From Saprospiraceae bacterium (GTDB lineage: Bacteria > Bacteroidota > Bacteroidia > Chitinophagales > Saprospiraceae): a stretch of DNA of 64,000 bases. Numbering within the stretch: position 1 is the stretch's first letter; every line of letters begins with the position of its first letter. The stretch is from contig JADLHA010000041.1 of the NCBI GenBank assembly GCA_020848995.1, positions 33,418 to 97,417 on the forward strand. Reading direction: 5' to 3'. The position numbers were made by a program, and so were the translations under genes. The notes under the pieces are model-generated. The model was not told where the DNA came from. It ran no database searches and was given only the letters and a program-made list of their open reading frames with translations. Below, piece by piece: positions 40,223-49,900 of this stretch.

Positions 40223-43200
40223 TTATTCCATGAGCAGCATTTTGCGCATTGCTTTATTTTCATTCATTTCGAGTTGGTAATAGAGAATGCCTGTTCCCTT
40301 CAGGTCCTCGCGGGTGAGCGCAATGTGATTCAAACCCGCCAGGCCAGCAACCCGCTGACTGTAAATTCTTTTTCCATCCAGGTCAAAGACCGACAAAACT
40401 GCATCACCCGCCTCCGGAAGGTTGAAGAAAATAGAGGTTCCCTGATCAAAGGGATTGGGCTGATTCTGGTAAAGGAAGAATCCATTGACCAGTGTGTTGC
40501 CAGTCCTGAAGCGGAAATCGATTTCCCTGGATTCCAGATCCGCATCGTACATTTCTGAAGTAAAACCATTAGCCAGCACCAGTGCATTGCTGAGCCTTGC
40601 CGAACCGAGCGTTTCAAACTCCAGGTAAAACAGGGGCTTACCAGGAATAAGCTGCAAGTTTTGGTCGCAGCTCAGGCGAACCACCTCGGCCTGGTAGTCG
40701 ATTGCATAATTCGCATCGTTGATCTCGATCAACCCTCCCGTGACCTCCTTAAGCCTCAGCAATTTTGAGTTGAAGCTGAAGGCAAGCTGCATGCCGGAGA
40801 AAGCAGTCTCCTGTCCCGCATAAACGGGAATTCTGATTAGTTCTCCAGTCTTAACTTCCAGGTCATTCACATGCAGTTCAAAACTTGCATGGTGGCGCTG
40901 CGAAGAGCCCTGCAGGTTGTTGGTTCGTGCGTTTCCGTTGACATCGCCAAGTTTAACGGCAATGAAGTCCTGCTCAACCAATTCACCACCCATTTTGGCA
41001 ATCTGGCCCTGTTCTTCAAAAGGCCAAGGGCTCAACGGATTGGCGAAATTCTGGGTGGAAGAAATAAATCTCCAGGACTTTCCCGCAGGAAGCTGCTGAG
41101 TCAGTCCAAGGATCATCCGGCGCAAGTCAGAAACGTCCTTTGCTGTAATGGTCTGTGAGTTGTTGACATCTGCTGCGATGACCTTATAAGGCGACTCGAG
41201 CACCTGCAGACCAAGAATATGGCGTTGGATGAGCACAATATCCAGGGTCGAAATGCCATTCATGGGGTCGTCCTCTTTCTGAGCACTGACCGTATAGGCT
41301 TCGTTTAACGGAAGTCCAATGAAAGCATAATTGCCGTCTGCACCGGTAATGTTGACTTTAGGCATTCCAGGCATCTTTGCATCCAGTTGTACCTGTGCAT
41401 TCTCAACTTTAGAATAGGATTCGTTATAGACAGATCCCTTTAAATTTCCGGTTGTTCCACCACCGAGGTTGTCGGGACAGGCATTTCCGATACCATCCTG
41501 AATGATCACCTTGGTATCGCAAAAGTCACTGTTATTGTTGTCATCAAACACATAGATGCTAACATTAAAAGTGTCCGCGACGCCATTCTGAATTTGTGGG
41601 CAAGTGTAGGTCCGGCTCGTATTCGATGGATTGCTCGAAAAGGCAAAACGAAGTTTATCAGAAGCCGTACAGTTATCCTTACTGCCGGCATTGAAGTCTT
41701 TAGCCCAGATGGTTACCTGTCCGGTACTCGGCATAATGACCGTGATGAGGCCGGTATTGCAGAAGGGAGTAGGCTTCTTGCGATCGACAATCGTAAATAG
41801 ATAAGAGCAGGTCGAAGTGTTTCCACACTGGTCGCCTACGGTCCAGCGGATGCGATGGGTTCCCACCGGGTAGGTTCCACTTGCGTTGTTTCCGGTCCCG
41901 TAGAAGTCGACAGATCCGTTATCGCGAAGGTCAATTTCCCAGCTATACAACAATTGCGCAGGAAGGCAATCGTCCGTAGCCTCCAAAGTCAGGGTCGCGA
42001 AACCATTGCAATCATCGCTTATCCCGTCAAATGACAAGTTAGAGCAGGGCGTCAAAATAGTTGGCTTTACTGAATTATTGATTTTGATTACCTGTGTCCG
42101 CGTCCATCGCCCGGCACCCGTCGTACTATTAAAGATGCACCAGTCGACCACCGTCCAAGTTCGCAACACTTTGAAGCAAACATTCTCGACTACGTTAAAC
42201 ACCTTGTCTTCATACGTTGCTACAATCCCGGAACAGGTGGTATTTGAAGGCCAGCTGGGCTTTCCGGTCACATCAGGACTTACGCTTGGGTGGCATCCAT
42301 TGGTGATCACGGTGTCGCGCGGCCAAACAATAGAGGTCAAACCATTAAATAATGTAGAGTCCATAACAGTAATGGTTTGCTTACAAACCTTATATGGATT
42401 AAAATCATCAAAAAACGTATCCCTTCGCGTTATCGTTCCCTTTCCGCAATTATCAAAAACATAACTAACTGCACTTAGATGGTGCAGATTGCAGTCCTCA
42501 ATAACGAGTTGATCGTATCCCCACAGATGGGGTTGTGCAAGGGTATTGTTTGTCGGATCATAGATCAGGATGGGATCTATGTCCTCTGTCCGAGTTTCGT
42601 AACTTCCAAATACCGACAAATCGGAATAATCAAACTCGCACGAAATGGTAATGTTCGGCAAACACTGAACGACAGGTGGCTTTTTATCCTGAATGGTCAC
42701 CTCGACCATGCACTCATTGGTATTTCCTGCCTTATCGGTGACCTGCAGTACGACCGTCAACGGGTTATTCGGAATATCTGAACAACAGAATTCAACGTAA
42801 TCTCCAAAGAGGGCATCGTCCTTAACCGGATCCGGGCAATCCCCCGGAACCATTCTCCTGACTTTGAAGCCACCCATTTCGCAGTTATCATGAGAGCCGT
42901 CGTCAAAAGTGATGGCATATACTTTAGCGGTACCATCATCCGTAAGAGTAACTACGGTCTCCAGGTCGCAGACGGCAATGGGGCGTGTGCGCTCGTGGAC
43001 AAACACTTCAGAAGCACAGGTATCGACATTCCCACATTGATCTTTACCAATAAAGAGTATCCAGGAAATGCCAACGGGCAGGTGCAGTACCTTATATGTA
43101 GAATCCGTAAGCTTGATGATCCCCGACTGGGTGGCATCGATGGCCGATGGGGGAAGGCTGGTATCTGCCGCTCGCTTTACCCAAACTTCAAAGGTCACGG

Positions 43201-44575
43201 AGCTGCATTCCTTGACGACCGTAGGCAGCTTGACGATTGCCTCCCCCTCACATAAGTTAGGAAGGGTAGAAATTTCCTGATCGGGATTACACGTGAGAAT
43301 CGGTCCCCTGTCGTCGAGCACTTTGATCACCTGAATGCAGGAAGTTTGCCTACCGGTACACCAGTCTGCCACAATCCACTCGCGCAGGATCTTGTAGCTC
43401 CCGGGACAGATGTTTAATTTAATATCAATATAGGTGTAGTTGATGTTGCGACAGCGTGCAAAAGTCGGGTAGCCCGTTGTGTCAGGATGGGGGTTGCCAA
43501 GGCTGTCTTTTGGCCAGTTATCACCGCAATAAAATGCGGGCATCTGTATGTTGTCAAAATTAGGGGGGCAGGTTACAGCCCCGATATCGCCAACCTGAAT
43601 CAGGATGGTATCTGTACATTCAAATACATTTCCATAAGCATCTGTAGCCTTCCAATCGCGGAAAACTGTATCGATGTATGGCACAGGAGGTGGACAGTCA
43701 ACATGAACGATCCGGTCAGTGTACGTGATCGTCGTTGACCCGCAATTATCTACCAGAGAACTGTTGGACGTATAGGTATGTCCACTGACCCAGCTTGGAT
43801 CAGGCGCTCCGGGTGGCATGGGAAATCCGATGTCCTCAGGAGCATAATCCGCATCGCAGGCTACGATGAAAGTATCGCAAACCAGGAGCGGCGGAAGTTT
43901 GTCTTCGACCAACACATAGCCCCAGCAATAGGTGCCTGAACAAACATGGTGCACTTCCACAATCAGGTATTTCCCCAGGTGGCTACCATTGACAAATGGA
44001 CTCGTAGGAATCACGTTTCCGGTAACGGGATCCTTCAGGACAACAACGTAATCGAGGCTGTCGTAGGTCCCCTCCAGAATGTGACCAACCAAAACCTCCC
44101 CGTTGCATTGTTCGTCCAAGGAGAGGTTTATGGTATCGTTGCAATAGGTAGGAGGTGCAAAGCTGCCAGAGACGTGCACGTTAAAGATATCCGTGCAAGT
44201 CACAGGGTTACCAATGCTAAAGGTGAGTTGATAATTCCCCGGCACAGTACCGTAATCAATGATGAACCCGCGAAATCCAGGAGTCAGGTTTGTTACCGTA
44301 ACTCCCCCAGGTACTATCGGGGTGACACCCAGGAAATACGTGTTCAAATTGTTGTAAGGGTTGATCGTCAGCGTATCCGTCTCGCCCTCGCAGGCCAGAG
44401 TCCTGACGCCGCCAAGAGGAGAAGGTGTCCCGCAAGGCTGGCCCCAGAGGCTACCCACGCCAAAGAACAGTAAAATCAAGCCTGGCAAGCCCATCCGCAA
44501 CACGCAGTGTCTACACAGGGGCGCAAGTATTGGTTTGTTCATAGTCAATGGTTTATAAAATTCGGTTTTGCTCAT
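40223..44575 (-). CDS. Giant secreted Cys-rich protein 3, paralogue, T9SS sorting domain
   Basis: KVLRTWTVVDWC; MNGISTLDIVLIQRHILGLQ...AADVNNSQTITAKDVSDLRRMILG; CTD LYQNQPNPFDQGTSIFFNLPEAGDAVLSVFDLDGKRI. Confidence 0.85.
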   Translation of the reverse strand: MSKTEFYKPLTMNKPILAPLCRHCVLRMGLPGLILLFFGVGSLWGQPCGTPSPLGGVRTLACEGETDTLTINPYNNLNTYFLGVTPIVPGGVTVTNLTPGFRGFIIDYGTVPGNYQLTFSIGNPVTCTDIFNVHVSGSFAPPTYCNDTINLSLDEQCNGEVLVGHILEGTYDSLDYVVVLKDPVTGNVIPTSPFVNGSHLGKYLIVEVHHVCSGTYCWGYVLVEDKLPPLLVCDTFIVACDADYAPEDIGFPMPPGAPDPSWVSGHTYTSNSSLVDNCGSTTITYTDRIVHVDCPPPVPYIDTVFRDWKATDAYGNVFECTDTILIQVGDIGAVTCPPNFDNIQMPAFYCGDNWPKDSLGNPHPDTTGYPTFARCRNINYTYIDIKLNICPGSYKILREWIVADWCTGRQTSCIQVIKVLDDRGPILTCNPDQEISTLPNLCEGEAIVKLPTVVKECSSVTFEVWVKRAADTSLPPSAIDATQSGIIKLTDSTYKVLHLPVGISWILFIGKDQCGNVDTCASEVFVHERTRPIAVCDLETVVTLTDDGTAKVYAITFDDGSHDNCEMGGFKVRRMVPGDCPDPVKDDALFGDYVEFCCSDIPNNPLTVVLQVTDKAGNTNECMVEVTIQDKKPPVVQCLPNITISCEFDYSDLSVFGSYETRTEDIDPILIYDPTNNTLAQPHLWGYDQLVIEDCNLHHLSAVSYVFDNCGKGTITRRDTFFDDFNPYKVCKQTITVMDSTLFNGLTSIVWPRDTVITNGCHPSVSPDVTGKPSWPSNTTCSGIVATYEDKVFNVVENVCFKVLRTWTVVDWCIFNSTTGAGRWTRTQVIKINNSVKPTILTPCSNLSFDGISDDCNGFATLTLEATDDCLPAQLLYSWEIDLRDNGSVDFYGTGNNASGTYPVGTHRIRWTVGDQCGNTSTCSYLFTIVDRKKPTPFCNTGLITVIMPSTGQVTIWAKDFNAGSKDNCTASDKLRFAFSSNPSNTSRTYTCPQIQNGVADTFNVSIYVFDDNNNSDFCDTKVIIQDGIGNACPDNLGGGTTGNLKGSVYNESYSKVENAQVQLDAKMPGMPKVNITGADGNYAFIGLPLNEAYTVSAQKEDDPMNGISTLDIVLIQRHILGLQVLESPYKVIAADVNNSQTITAKDVSDLRRMILGLTQQLPAGKSWRFISSTQNFANPLSPWPFEEQGQIAKMGGELVEQDFIAVKLGDVNGNARTNNLQGSSQRHHASFELHVNDLEVKTGELIRIPVYAGQETAFSGMQLAFSFNSKLLRLKEVTGGLIEINDANYAIDYQAEVVRLSCDQNLQLIPGKPLFYLEFETLGSARLSNALVLANGFTSEMYDADLESREIDFRFRTGNTLVNGFFLYQNQPNPFDQGTSIFFNLPEAGDAVLSVFDLDGKRIYSQRVAGLAGLNHIALTREDLKGTGILYYQLEMNENKAMRKMLLME
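41110..41280 (-). other. Dockerin-like duplicated segment of giant protein 3
   Basis: EDDPMNGISTLDIVLIQRHILG and AADVNNSQTITAKDVSDLRRMILG. Confidence 0.6.
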
Positions 44576-44955
44576 TGGTCAAAAGGGATCTCAGGAGCGC
44601 CCATGCGCCCATGATTCATGTGCTATACAGTAGGGGGGGTGGGAAGTTGGACCTGAGTGCCGATAGCAATCACCCAAGCCAACACCACAGGTGTGCAAGG
44701 AATATTCCAAAAAAGGCTTATAACTGACTAAGTATGCTTGCCAGTTGACATGTGTTCATATTAGTAATATTTACCATTTATATACATTTATTAAGCATTT
44801 ATATACGCTTTAAAAAAAGGATGTATCCGCAAAAAAAAAATACATACCCACATCATTCACCGCCGTGTGAGAGGTCACTGCATAGCCTGGCCTGCCAAAG
44901 ACAAAGCCCTGCGCTTACCGTTGGCCACATCACTGAAACGAGACCGTTCCAAGCT

Positions 44956-45187
44956 TAAGGGCACTTCTACCCCCCCCTGCTGCGCCAGCCAGCCCGCACA
45001 GGCTCACGCGCTCAATGAATTTAGCTTCACAATCCTTCGTTGCAGCTCAGTCAGTTATTGCTCCACATAGCTTCCTTCGCTGCGCCTCGGCTTGTTTTGC
45101 TAAATTCATTCTGTCATCAACAGGGAGAGGAGGGAGGCAGCCCTTTTCATTCTGGCATCAACAGGGAGTTTTTAGAAGTGCCCCTAA
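44956..45187. mobile_element. Putative MITE, copy 2 (longest complete copy; inverted relative to copy 1)
   Basis: TA-AGGGCACTTCT at 44956-44968 and AGAAGTGCCCC-TA at 45174-45186; contains the 41-bp-unit sequence on the reverse strand plus an inner segment with 12-bp inverted repeats. Confidence 0.72.
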
Positions 45188-45254
45188 GAGCAGTGCTCAA
45201 CTATCTGCAAAGAGAATTTGATCCTAGGGGAAAACCGCTACACCGTAAAAGGAA

Positions 45255-45277
45255 AAAAGGGCCATAGTGGCCCCTTT
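45255..45277 (-). terminator. Intrinsic terminator downstream of the 45350-45880 gene
   Basis: Hairpin GGGCCA-TAG-TGGCCC with A/T-rich extension, followed on the minus strand by TTTTTT. Confidence 0.7.
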
Positions 45278-45349
45278 AAAAGATATCATGAAGAATTCCT
45301 AAACTTAACCCGCCGAGAAAGTCCAACCAGGTACCAAAGACTGCAACGC

Positions 45350-45880
45350 TTAGTAAAAAACAAAGCCAACCTTTTCAAGAGATCTTCTGATCTTCTCCTC
45401 AGACAACTGCTTCCTCGCCCGTTTCACGGAACTGATCTGCATGCTATCGAAACGCTGAACTGCCAATGAGAGGTTAAGGACTTTGAGTTGCTGAGTATTC
45501 AAATCATCCATGGTACGACGCATAATTTCAGTATTCGTCTTACATGTTTGAGACAGGTCATCCACCCACTTCGTCAGCCGACCAACTTCCGCATTAAGAG
45601 TCAGAATCTCTTCAGCACTGGTGCTCAATTTTTGCTCCTGATCGTGAACCGCGTGCTCAAGCTCCTTCACCCGCACAGACTGCCTAAAAACAATACTGGA
45701 TAAGCTATCGCGATCGCCATACAAACCAACAATTAAATTCTGGCTGGAGGTAAGTCCTTGTTGCGCGCGTTGATATTCTGCCTGCAATCCTGCATGATCT
45801 TTTTCAAGCGCTTTGAATTTTTTTGAGGATACGCAAGAGGCCAGCAACCCTACAAGCGCGATCAAAAATATGTTTTTCAT
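45350..45880 (-). CDS. Coiled-coil putative lipoprotein of unknown function
   Basis: 176 aa; lipobox IALVGLLASCVSS then a long charged heptad-like region; followed by a hairpin terminator. Confidence 0.65.
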   Translation of the reverse strand: MKNIFLIALVGLLASCVSSKKFKALEKDHAGLQAEYQRAQQGLTSSQNLIVGLYGDRDSLSSIVFRQSVRVKELEHAVHDQEQKLSTSAEEILTLNAEVGRLTKWVDDLSQTCKTNTEIMRRTMDDLNTQQLKVLNLSLAVQRFDSMQISSVKRARKQLSEEKIRRSLEKVGFVFY

Positions 45881-45892
45881 AATCAGTAAAAA

Positions 45893-46636
45893 CTATGTCG
45901 ATTGGTTAATCAAAATAATTTCATGAGTAAGAAGTATTGCATACTTCATGCCCAAATAAATCGCCAAAATAGTAATCAGGGACTTCCAAGTTGAGGCAAA
46001 AAGATCATTCTTCAACAACTTGTAGTTTAACAGGAATATAATGGTTAACTGCGCAATAAATATGAGGATCTTCTGGACGGGATAAAATGTTTGAAACCCC
46101 AAAGTAATCAAATGCATTGCAATTACCAGACACATCATTTGACCCAATAAAAATGTAATTGCAGTCACTATTTCTGCCATGTTAAAACTCATTGACCGGT
46201 TAAGCGCCTTGGTACAGGCGGTAAATATGGGAATGATAAGCAAAAAGTAAAGTTTTCCATACTCATTAATGATCTGATCAAGCAGTCTCTCAGAATCATC
46301 CAAATAAATATCTGTACCTAAAGACGTATAATTATAATGTGAAAGAAAAAAACTGATCCCCATATTGATAAACAAGTACTTGAACGGGGTATAATACTTG
46401 TCGCGATCTCCATGTATATATTCAAAAAGAAATTCAATGGGTCTTTGCCATAAGGCGTTAAAGGTTGGGAAGTACTTTCTGAAATTGATGACTTCCGAGA
46501 TTATTTTATCCAACAAAAAGGCAAGGGAGAGCCTGGATTTATAATGTGCCTGGCCACAATTACTGCAAAAGAGGCCTTTATCCATATAGCCGCATCTTTT
46601 GCACTGAAATTCGGTTTCAGAATTACTCCCTCCCAT
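45893..46636 (-). CDS. DUF3667-like zinc-ribbon membrane protein
   Basis: CKRCGYMDKGLFCSNCGQAHYKSRLSLAFLLDKIISEV zinc ribbon plus multiple TM segments. Confidence 0.7.
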   Translation of the reverse strand: MGGSNSETEFQCKRCGYMDKGLFCSNCGQAHYKSRLSLAFLLDKIISEVINFRKYFPTFNALWQRPIEFLFEYIHGDRDKYYTPFKYLFINMGISFFLSHYNYTSLGTDIYLDDSERLLDQIINEYGKLYFLLIIPIFTACTKALNRSMSFNMAEIVTAITFLLGQMMCLVIAMHLITLGFQTFYPVQKILIFIAQLTIIFLLNYKLLKNDLFASTWKSLITILAIYLGMKYAILLTHEIILINQST

Positions 46637-46897
46637 AATATCCCCGACAGGCTTACCTCAAAGTAATGGCTTAAAATAAAATCCCTTCATGATACTCAGT
46701 ACTTGAATTTTACACTTCGCAGAGTTCAGGCCCTACAATCAATGCAAACTTCAATGCAAAAAAACAAGTAACGTAAAATTTGTCAGTTATAATCATCCGT
46801 CATGCAAGCCGAAGGTATAAAGGCCCAAAACTCATAAATTTTTTTAATCAACCTCAGTCATTTAAAGCCGTTATAGGCTGTATTAAGATAAAAAACA

Positions 46898-46933
46898 ACT
46901 CCCTAATTGATTGAACGCAATCAATTAGGGAGT
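46898..46933 (-). terminator. Strong intrinsic terminator downstream of the 2077-aa giant gene
   Basis: Perfect 15-bp stem ACTCCCTAATTGATT / AATCAATTAGGGAGT with 6-nt loop; minus strand continues TGTTTTTTATCTT. Confidence 0.85.
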
Positions 46934-46973
46934 AATCATCAAATTAAGGCTTTGCTTCTAAGCCGGGTACGCA

Positions 46974-49900
46974 TTAATCCAACAGCAACATTCTCTTTGT
47001 TGCGCTATGTCCGTTTGCATCGAGCTGGTAATACAACACGCTGCCGTATCCGAGCTCAGAACGCTTGACGATCACTTCGTTGGCGCCCTTAGCTCCCATC
47101 AAATCATACAAACGCACCAGTTTCCCGGTCAAATCGTAAATGCTAAGTGTTGCGGGGCTGGCTTCGGGCAAGTTGAACCGGATGACCGCCTCCTTTGCAA
47201 ACGGGTTAGGCGAATTCTGGAACAGTTCGAACACGCTGGTCTCAGAAACGCTGCCGTCCCGTCGAACCGCCAATCCAATGTCTCTTGGCTGCAGGCCAGC
47301 ATCGTAGGCCTCGGCCCGGGTGATCTCGGAATTGATGGTAACCAATTTAGAAACCGTTCCGTCGGCAAGTGCCCTGAATTTCAGGATAAACAACACTTGA
47401 TCTGCAGGGCAGGTTTTGCCCTCTTTCTCGTTCCAACTGGTTGAAAGAAGACCATCGCCAACGCGCTGCGTACCAAAATTGCTGACATCCAGCGACAATG
47501 CACCTGGTTCAAAACCCTCATACGCCAATGCGTCCTGGTCAAAACGCAGTGTAAACTGATAGGCAGCAATGCTTTTGAAATTAGACGAAAGGACAGCCAT
47601 GTTATAGACTTCCCCGGCTACCAGCACGCCCTCTTCAATTTCAAGAGAAAGCTTTTCTCCGGAACGGCTGGAGCTGCCCACCGCATTCCTTCCCCGAACG
47701 GTATTGTTTACATCGCCAATCTTGATCGCCACAAAGTCTTCGACGACCTCCTGAGCTGCAGTCATGGGTACGACCGCTTGCCTTGGAGCATTCCAGGGTT
47801 CCTTTGGATTATCGAATATAAATTTCGATGGAACGAACGTCCAGCTCTCGGATTTAGAAAACTTATCTACGACGCCAAGGATTAACTTGCGCAGTTCGGA
47901 TATGTCAGAGGTAGACACTGTTTTGCTGGCATTCACGTCAGCAGCAAGCAGTTTATACGGACTATTCAGTTCTTCCAAACCAAGCAGATGGCGCTGAATT
48001 TTCACGATATCTGCTGTCGTCACTCCGTTCAGTGGATCGTCGTTTCGACCCGGCTTGATGACGTACTCTCTGGAAACGCCCCACAGGAGCTGGCCAAAGA
48101 AGTATTTGCCGTTATTGGAAGTGATCATTTGCTTCTTCATCACTGCAGATTCAAACAACTGCACATCCGCATCTTGTGTTTCCTCGTTGCTCTGGGTGCG
48201 GAGTTCTCCGCTGATCTTACCGTACGAGCCAACATCCGGACATACGTTATTGGGATCCTGGACGACCAGAGTCGTCTGGCAACAATCCTCATTTCCTTCC
48301 TCGTCTTCAACGCAAATGACGACCGGAATGATGAGTTCGTCGTTGACGCGATTGTTTACGAAATCCTCGCAGCAGATGGTAAGGCTGTCGCTATCGTAGT
48401 CGCCGAAATAAATGTGCAAGTCCTCGGGTGCAGTACAGTTGTCGTAGCTGCCTGCATCAAAGTCTTTTGCCCAAAGGGTAACGCAACCACTGGCAGGCAT
48501 TACGGTGGTGATCAGGCCCACGTGGCAATAAGGTGTAGGCGCCTTGCAGTCTTTGATCTCAAAGAGCTGGCAGTTGATGCCTATGTTGCCGCAACCGTCC
48601 TCTACATGCCAGCAGATCTTGTGCACACCCACCGGATAGTTACCGCTCGCATCGAAAGGATTCCCTGGGAAATCAGCCTGCGGATTGTCGTTGAATTTTG
48701 GCGCGCGCCCAGCAGCAAATTCCTTTTGGGTTAGCGGGCCTACGATGAAATCGAATCCCGGGTATTTGCCTTTTCCGTCGTTGAATGCGTCGATTTTATA
48801 CTCGTAGAACAACCAATCGAGCGGACTGCAATCGTCAGTTGCCGTTGCTGTCAGGGTCATGTGGCCGAAGCATACTCCATTGGTTTTGGTAGCGGGTTCA
48901 CAGTCGCCGATGCTTACGCTGACCACCGGTTTGATTTTATCTGAAACCTTGATGATCTGCAGATATTCCCAACGACCTCTGTTCAGATCGAGGTTCGGGT
49001 CGTACTGACACCAATCGATAACCGTCCAGTGGCGAAGGACTTTGAAGCACGCATCGGGTTCAATGGTAAACACTTCGTCGAAATACTCAATGCTGATCAG
49101 GGCGCAAAGGTCGTCTGCATTGTTTTCAATCACAGGGCGGCCCAGGGCCGGATTGTCGGGGCTGATATCGGCCCCGCAGCCTGCAAGGGTCGTTGCCTGT
49201 CCTGTGCAATTGCCCGGCCAGCTGATGTCATCTGTTCCATCGCAGTCGTCTTCCCGGTTGATGTAAAACGGATCGCAGTCGACCACCCAGATCGTTTGGG
49301 TTTGTGTCACGCTGATGTTATTCGGGCCACGGGCTACAACTGTGCGCGTCAACTGGCCCTGGCCGCATTCGCGGTTGTCGTTGACAGAGATGCTGAAGTT
49401 GGTACCGCAGGCGCCAAGTACCGTACCGTCGAAGCCCCAGGTGAGTTCATACTTGCGGTCGGCATGTGCCGTATCAAAGAGCACCTGATAGTACTCGCAT
49501 GCGCGATTCCATGCCGGTGGGTTTGCGGGGGGTGCACCCGGAACGAAACCAGGGTATCCGGTGATGTCGTTGCGCACGCAATAGTTATGACATACGAGGT
49601 CGCGGGTGACCACTTTCTTTCTCGCTGACAGGTCGTTAACCACCCTACCGAAGGTCGGGTCGTTGGGGTCTGTCAGTTTTTCGACGTCGAACCAGAACCA
49701 GCAGCTCACTACGATGTTTGGCGGTGCCACCACCGTAGGTACGCTCTTGTCCTGAACCTCCACTTCGATCATGCAATCGCTGAACCGGTTGAACAGGTTG
49801 CCGCCCGGGTTCATCCGGGTTGGAGCAATCGGCCCAACGCCCGGCTCGCGGTCAAACACCCGCAAAACCACCATGATCGTATTGCCCACGTCGGTGCAGC

